From Thermoanaerobacterales bacterium (lineage in GTDB: Bacteria > Bacillota > Thermosediminibacteria > Thermosediminibacterales > Tepidanaerobacteraceae), in the NCBI GenBank assembly GCA_012841995.1, contig DUTQ01000273.1, positions 1 through 10,215 on the forward strand: a stretch of DNA of 10,215 nucleotides, given 5' to 3'. The translations under genes were made by a program, and so were the position numbers. Below the pieces are notes generated by a model. It saw only the letters and a list, made by a program, of their open reading frames with translations. It made no database searches and had not been told where the DNA came from. Positions within the stretch are counted from its first letter, which is position 1. Each line of letters opens with the position of its first letter. Below are positions 6,723 through 10,215 of the stretch, piece after piece.

Positions 6723-7448
6723 TTACATCATACGGACCATTTCCTTTTTTAATCTTTTAATTATTTTCTTTTCCAAACGAGATATGTATGATTGGGATAT
6801 ACCTAATAAATCAGCAACCTCCTTTTGTGTCTTTTCATCACCGCCATTTAAACCAAAACGCAATTTGATAATACATCGTTCGCGTTTAGAAAGACGCTCG
6901 ATTGCAGCTTCAAGTAATTCCTTATCAACCTCTTCCTCTATACATTTATATATCATATCATTATCAGTTCCCATAATATCGGAAAGTAATAACTCGTTTC
7001 CGTCCCAATCTATATTTAATGGCTCATCAAAAGAAACTTCAACTCTGGTTTTTAAATTTCTCCTGAGATACATCAAAATCTCGTTTTCTATACATTTTGA
7101 AGCATAAGTTGCAAGCTTGATTTTTTTATCCGTATCAAAAGTATTGATAGCTTTAATAAGACCTATTGTCCCTATAGAAATAAGGTCTTCAAGACATATT
7201 CCAGTGTTTTCAAACTTTTTTGCTATATACACCACTAATCGAAGATTGCGTTCAATTAATATGCTTTTTACACCTGAATCACCCATGCCCAGTTTATTCA
7301 GCAAAAAGACCTCTTCATCTCCAGTCAATGGAGGAGGTAATGCCTCACTTCCACCAATATAATAAATTAAATCCCGTTTAATAAACCCAAAGCGTTTTAA
7401 AATTTTAATAATAGCAAATTTAATTTTTATTTTAATGCCTTTATTCAT
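6723..7448 (-). CDS. sigE: RNA polymerase sporulation sigma factor SigE (pro-form)
   Basis: A 241-aa precursor of sigma-E, the early mother-cell sigma factor. The first 29 or so residues are a basic, hydrophobic pro-sequence ([20 protein letters not shown]) that tethers it to the membrane; by alignment with B. subtilis the SpoIIGA cut would fall between the two tyrosines of [14 protein letters not shown] (Tyr29/Tyr30). Region 2 is clear ([54 protein letters not shown]), then [19 protein letters not shown], and the region 4.2 helix-turn-helix [20 protein letters not shown]. The ATG at 7448 has GGAGGG six bases upstream and gives nearly the B. subtilis length (239 aa); an upstream in-frame ATG at 7481 lacks a good site. 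It follows spoIIGA by 38 bases in the classic spoIIG operon. Confidence 0.97.
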   Translation of the reverse strand: MNKGIKIKIKFAIIKILKRFGFIKRDLIYYIGGSEALPPPLTGDEEVFLLNKLGMGDSGVKSILIERNLRLVVYIAKKFENTGICLEDLISIGTIGLIKAINTFDTDKKIKLATYASKCIENEILMYLRRNLKTRVEVSFDEPLNIDWDGNELLLSDIMGTDNDMIYKCIEEEVDKELLEAAIERLSKRERCIIKLRFGLNGGDEKTQKEVADLLGISQSYISRLEKKIIKRLKKEMVRMM

Positions 7449-7486
7449 ACCATACCCTCCGTATACAATTTTATTTTTCATCTTCT

Positions 7487-8389
7487 TTATTCATCAAGTA
7501 AATCAGGATTAAGTAAGGCACGGTATGTGCCATCTGGTGATAGTGCCCTTTCGTATATACCGATTATGACATTTTGTGTCTCTAAAATCTTGTTATCAAA
7601 AACTATTTTAACCATATCTGGCTTAAAACCTATCATTAGGCCTCTAGTCTTTCCAATACTTTCAAATGGAATAACTCTAAAACGCGTAGCCCACTCTGAA
7701 GAAGGTAATACTTCCCCAATTTTTTGTAGACACTCTTCTGGTTTTAATTTGAGACAGCTTTTGAGTTTCTCGCCAAAAATTCCTTCAATTGCATCTAATT
7801 CCACGATTATTACAGGATAATTTGAAATAGGATCACAAAGGTCATTACCCGTATCTATAAATGCTTTTATTTCCTTGGTGTTATTATTAAAACATATAGT
7901 CAATGGAACAAGTAAGGAATCCCTTGAAAGTATTTTATATATTAGAGGCCAAAAAAACTTTAGGAATAAAAACAATATAACTGAAGAAACAAGTAATATC
8001 CACCATGGCAGTGAAATATCATTTAATAAAGATATATCATTATAAAATGTCTCATGCTGCCTAAAAAAATAAAAAAATCCAAATACGCCGCCACCTACCA
8101 TAAAGGAAACTATGTAAAAAAACACCGTTGTTTTTATGAAACTCGTAAATGTTTTTGGTTTGAAACTTATAATTATCATAATTAATGATATAGCAAATTT
8201 TACAGGGAGAGATTCAAGTACCATTAACTTTTCAGAAAACATCGACAGCAGAAAAATACAGCCAAATGCAGCTCCAAATAGTAATCTCAAATAGTTTTTC
8301 TCTAATTTTAAAATAATGGCTACAAAGTATAAAATCAAAAAATTCATTATTAAGTTAACTATCACCACAACGTCAAAATAAACAATCAT
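7487..8389 (-). CDS. spoIIGA: Sporulation sigma-E factor-processing peptidase SpoIIGA
   Basis: A 300-aa membrane-bound aspartic protease that cleaves pro-sigma-E once the forespore signal SpoIIR arrives at the septum. The first half holds about five membrane segments (roughly residues 5-27, 33-52, 62-77, 88-110 and 129-150). The second half is the protease domain, with the catalytic motif [11 protein letters not shown] (Asp179) typical of the family, followed by [10 protein letters not shown] and a conserved [21 protein letters not shown] stretch read here as the substrate-side region. The ATG at 8389 has GAGGG six bases upstream. It is the first gene of the spoIIG operon, 38 bases ahead of its substrate gene sigE. 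The upstream gap carries a possible Spo0A-type promoter. Confidence 0.95.
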   Translation of the reverse strand: MIVYFDVVVIVNLIMNFLILYFVAIILKLEKNYLRLLFGAAFGCIFLLSMFSEKLMVLESLPVKFAISLIMIIISFKPKTFTSFIKTTVFFYIVSFMVGGGVFGFFYFFRQHETFYNDISLLNDISLPWWILLVSSVILFLFLKFFWPLIYKILSRDSLLVPLTICFNNNTKEIKAFIDTGNDLCDPISNYPVIIVELDAIEGIFGEKLKSCLKLKPEECLQKIGEVLPSSEWATRFRVIPFESIGKTRGLMIGFKPDMVKIVFDNKILETQNVIIGIYERALSPDGTYRALLNPDLLDE

Positions 8390-8457
8390 AAGTATCCCTC
8401 ATATTCGGGCAACCACTATAAAAAATTTATATTCACATAGCTTGTCTTTTATGATAT

Positions 8458-8490
8458 ATTTTAACATCTTGACAATTAAAAAAATGTCAA
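8458..8490 (-). promoter_or_regulatory. Candidate spoIIG promoter with long spacer
   Basis: On the minus strand a perfect TTGACA (8485-8490) and TAAAAT (8458-8463) are 21 bases apart, about 70 bases upstream of spoIIGA. The B. subtilis spoIIG promoter is known for an unusually long spacer (22) and activation by Spo0A. Between the boxes lies TTGTCAA, which with TTGACA forms an inverted repeat (8469-8474 and 8485-8490) and resembles half of a Spo0A box (TGTCGAA), with mismatches. Confidence 0.45.
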
Positions 8491-8504
8491 TTAGTGATTT
8501 TAGA

Positions 8505-8535
8505 CATAAAAAAAAAGCGCTAATTTGCGCTCTTT
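8505..8535 (-). terminator. Intrinsic terminator of ftsZ
   Basis: On the minus strand AAAGAGCGC (8527-8535) pairs with GCGCTTTTT (8512-8520) around a 6-nt loop, a 9-bp stem with one G-U pair, followed by a long T-run (8510 down to about 8507). The stem begins inside the ftsZ stop codon. It separates cell-division genes from the sporulation operon. Confidence 0.85.
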
Positions 8536-9589
8536 ATTTTCTTCTGCTTCTTCTTAAAAATGCTGGTATATCAAGGTCTTCTTCATCAAAAAGACCTACT
8601 TCTAACTCCTCTATACTCGCAGATTTTTTCTTTTCAAACTGCTCAAATCCTGTCGCAATAACGGTAATATGTATCTCATCTTGAAGGCTTTCGTCGATAA
8701 CCGCTCCGAAAATGATATTTGCTTCAGCATCAGCTGCAGTAGATATCAACTCAGCAGCTTCATTAACCTCTAACAACCCTAAATTAGAGCCTCCTGTTAT
8801 ATTTAAAAGAACACCCTTTGCGCCTTCTATAGATGTTTCAAGAAGTGGGCTTGAAATCGCCTGTTTCGCCGCTTCGACGGCTCTGTTCTCCCCATTACCT
8901 TTTCCTATACCCATATGTGCAAGACCCGTTTCCATCATTATAGTCCTTACATCTGCAAAATCTAAATTTATCAACCCGGGCACTGCAATGAGATCTGAAA
9001 TTCCTTGGACTCCCTGTCTTAAAATATCGTCAGCCATCTTGAAGGCATCAACCATTGAAGTTTTCTTTTCGGCAATAGAGAGTAATCTGTCATTGGGAAT
9101 TGTAATTAAAGTATCAACATTGTTCTTAATATTTGTAATCCCGCTTTCTGCATTAGACATGCGTTTTTTTCCTTCGAAAGTAAAAGGTTTTGTAACAACA
9201 CCTACAGTTAATATTCCAAGGCCTTTGGATACTTCTGCAACAATAGGGGCTGCACCGGTTCCTGTGCCTCCACCCATTCCTGCCGTTATAAAAAGCATAT
9301 CTGCACCTTTTATGGCGTCCTCGATTTCTCCCTTGCTTTCCTCTGCAGCTTTTTTTCCAATTTCTGGGTCAGCCCCTGCGCCTAACCCCTTAGTTAATTT
9401 CTCACCTATCTGTATTTTCTTTTCAGCCTTAGAAAGGTAAAGGGCTTGCGCATCTGTATTAACAGAAATGAACTCAACCCCTTGTAATCCTGAATCGACC
9501 ATGCGATTTACAGCATTATTTCCGCCTCCGCCTATTCCTATAACTTTAATATTAGCGTACTTTTCAACATCTACATCAAATTCGAGCAC
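8534..9589 (-). CDS. ftsZ: Cell division protein FtsZ
   Basis: A 351-aa tubulin-like GTPase that polymerises into the division ring. Seen: the N-terminal glycine-rich loop [13 protein letters not shown] (from residue 18), the tubulin signature [10 protein letters not shown] (106-115), the catalytic T7 loop NLDFADV (208-214), and the C-terminal peptide [14 protein letters not shown] (338-351), which binds FtsA and other partners. The linker between core and tail is only about 22 residues, so the protein is shorter than B. subtilis FtsZ (382). The start is a GTG at 9589, with GGGAGG seven bases upstream, giving the usual [17 protein letters not shown] beginning; the in-frame TTG codons at 9607/9604 precede the SD, and an ATG overlapping it is out of frame. 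It follows ftsA by 20 bases. Confidence 0.98.
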   Translation of the reverse strand: MLEFDVDVEKYANIKVIGIGGGGNNAVNRMVDSGLQGVEFISVNTDAQALYLSKAEKKIQIGEKLTKGLGAGADPEIGKKAAEESKGEIEDAIKGADMLFITAGMGGGTGTGAAPIVAEVSKGLGILTVGVVTKPFTFEGKKRMSNAESGITNIKNNVDTLITIPNDRLLSIAEKKTSMVDAFKMADDILRQGVQGISDLIAVPGLINLDFADVRTIMMETGLAHMGIGKGNGENRAVEAAKQAISSPLLETSIEGAKGVLLNITGGSNLGLLEVNEAAELISTAADAEANIIFGAVIDESLQDEIHITVIATGFEQFEKKKSASIEELEVGLFDEEDLDIPAFLRRSRRK

Positions 9590-9609
9590 ATTATTACCTC
9601 CCAACAATA

Positions 9610-10212
9610 CTAAAAGTACTCCCTTATAATTCTTTTTGCCCTTTCAAAAAAACTAATAGCAGCCCTTTCTTTCGCGTTGTTTTCATTTAATCCTATTTTA
9701 TTTCTAACACTATAATACAAAAGTCCTAATGCAACAGTAAAACTCTGTTCTTTATCAAAAGAATCTGTTATTCCTAACCTCACAGGCAAGTTAAACATCT
9801 GTCTTGCCATACTCAAAGCCCCATCAATATGTATTAACCCTCCACCTGACAACACAATTCCAGCTGGTGGTAATGGATCTAATTGAAAATCATTTATTGT
9901 CTTTAAAACAAAAGATAGTATCTCTTGAATACGCGGTTGCACAATGGCCGCAAGATCCTTCTGCGTTATTTTTCTTATATTTGTTTCGCCCATGCTCTGT
10001 ATTTCTATCTCTATTTTATCTGATGCAATAGACCTATTTGCACATGCATAACTGCACTTAATCTCTTCAGCTCTAGCATATGGCAGTCGAAGCCCTATGG
10101 CTATATCATTTGTTATAAACTCACCGCCAACAGGTATCAATTCATAATGCGATATACATCCATCTTCAAAAACTGATACCTCTGTTGTCCCGAAATGGAT
10201 ATGGGGGTTATT
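9610..10212 (-). CDS. ftsA: Cell division protein FtsA, C-terminal part
   Basis: The 3' part of ftsA, an actin-like ATPase that anchors FtsZ to the membrane. From [11 protein letters not shown] onward the match is clear: [20 protein letters not shown] (a family hallmark), [24 protein letters not shown], the nucleotide-site motif [17 protein letters not shown], and a C-terminal amphipathic helix [14 protein letters not shown] that would insert into the membrane. The gene continues beyond the window. The frame meets a stop (10213-10215), and the codons between 10192 and 10212 do not read as FtsA (NNPHIHF in place of the expected aspartate-glycine-rich DIGGGTT site). I think these last 24 bases are an inverted artefact, so the reliable coding sequence ends at 10191. 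Confidence 0.93.
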   Translation of the reverse strand, partial: NNPHIHFGTTEVSVFEDGCISHYELIPVGGEFITNDIAIGLRLPYARAEEIKCSYACANRSIASDKIEIEIQSMGETNIRKITQKDLAAIVQPRIQEILSFVLKTINDFQLDPLPPAGIVLSGGGLIHIDGALSMARQMFNLPVRLGITDSFDKEQSFTVALGLLYYSVRNKIGLNENNAKERAAISFFERAKRIIREYF

Positions 10213-10215
10213 TTA

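Noticed and set aside
6601..7107. Plus-strand open frame of 168 codons opposite sigE and the sigG leader
   Set aside because: It lies antisense to a clear sigma factor gene and has low-complexity Ser/Phe/Ile-rich content typical of a shadow frame.
7449..7481. Longer sigE reading from an ATG at 7481
   Set aside because: It has a weaker ribosome site, and the added residues precede the conserved pro-sequence start; the ATG at 7448 fits the known length.
8712..9440. Long open frame (242 codons) on the plus strand opposite ftsZ
   Set aside because: It mirrors the codon structure of ftsZ, has no good ribosome site and no recognisable domain.

Overview
The window is a low-GC, densely packed stretch of chromosome in which every gene reads on the minus strand. 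Gene content (spoIIGA, sigE, sigG, a YlmC/YmxH protein and a SpoIIP-type hydrolase) points to an endospore-forming Firmicute. AT-rich codons, TTG/GTG starts and strong Shine-Dalgarno (SD) sites fit Clostridia. Thermoanaerobacterales, for example a Thermoanaerobacterium relative, is my best guess from general resemblance; no database was searched.

Layout in transcription order (high to low coordinates): the 3' part of ftsA; ftsZ with a terminator at its stop; a 144-bp gap with a probable Spo0A/sigma-A type promoter; spoIIGA and sigE; a short gap with a good sigma-F promoter match; sigG; an unlisted 49-codon membrane-peptide ORF; a strong bidirectional hairpin terminator; ylmC/ymxH; nrdR; a B12-binding-type radical SAM protein; pgeF (ylmD); a 221-bp gap with a 19-bp inverted repeat; and finally a DUF1614-like membrane protein overlapping a SpoIIP-like cell-wall hydrolase, closed by a GC-rich hairpin at the window edge.

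How the genes work together: FtsA and FtsZ build the septal ring. SpoIIGA at the septum cleaves pro-sigma-E in the mother cell. Sigma-G then runs the forespore programme. SpoIIP-type enzymes degrade septal peptidoglycan during engulfment. The order ftsA-ftsZ-spoIIGA-sigE-sigG-ylmC-ylmD is the one known from Bacillus subtilis, except that nrdR and the radical SAM gene sit between ylmC and ylmD, and the usual ylmE/sepF genes are not seen after ylmD.

The most interesting signal is at sigG. Its SD can pair with an upstream C-rich arm that lies inside the sigma-F promoter spacer. Only read-through transcripts from spoIIGA-sigE would carry both arms; a transcript started at the sigma-F promoter would not. 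Second, the last 24 bases of the window look like an inverted piece of ftsA, most simply an assembly or amplification chimera at a contig end. I found no mobile element, CRISPR array, tRNA or rRNA.
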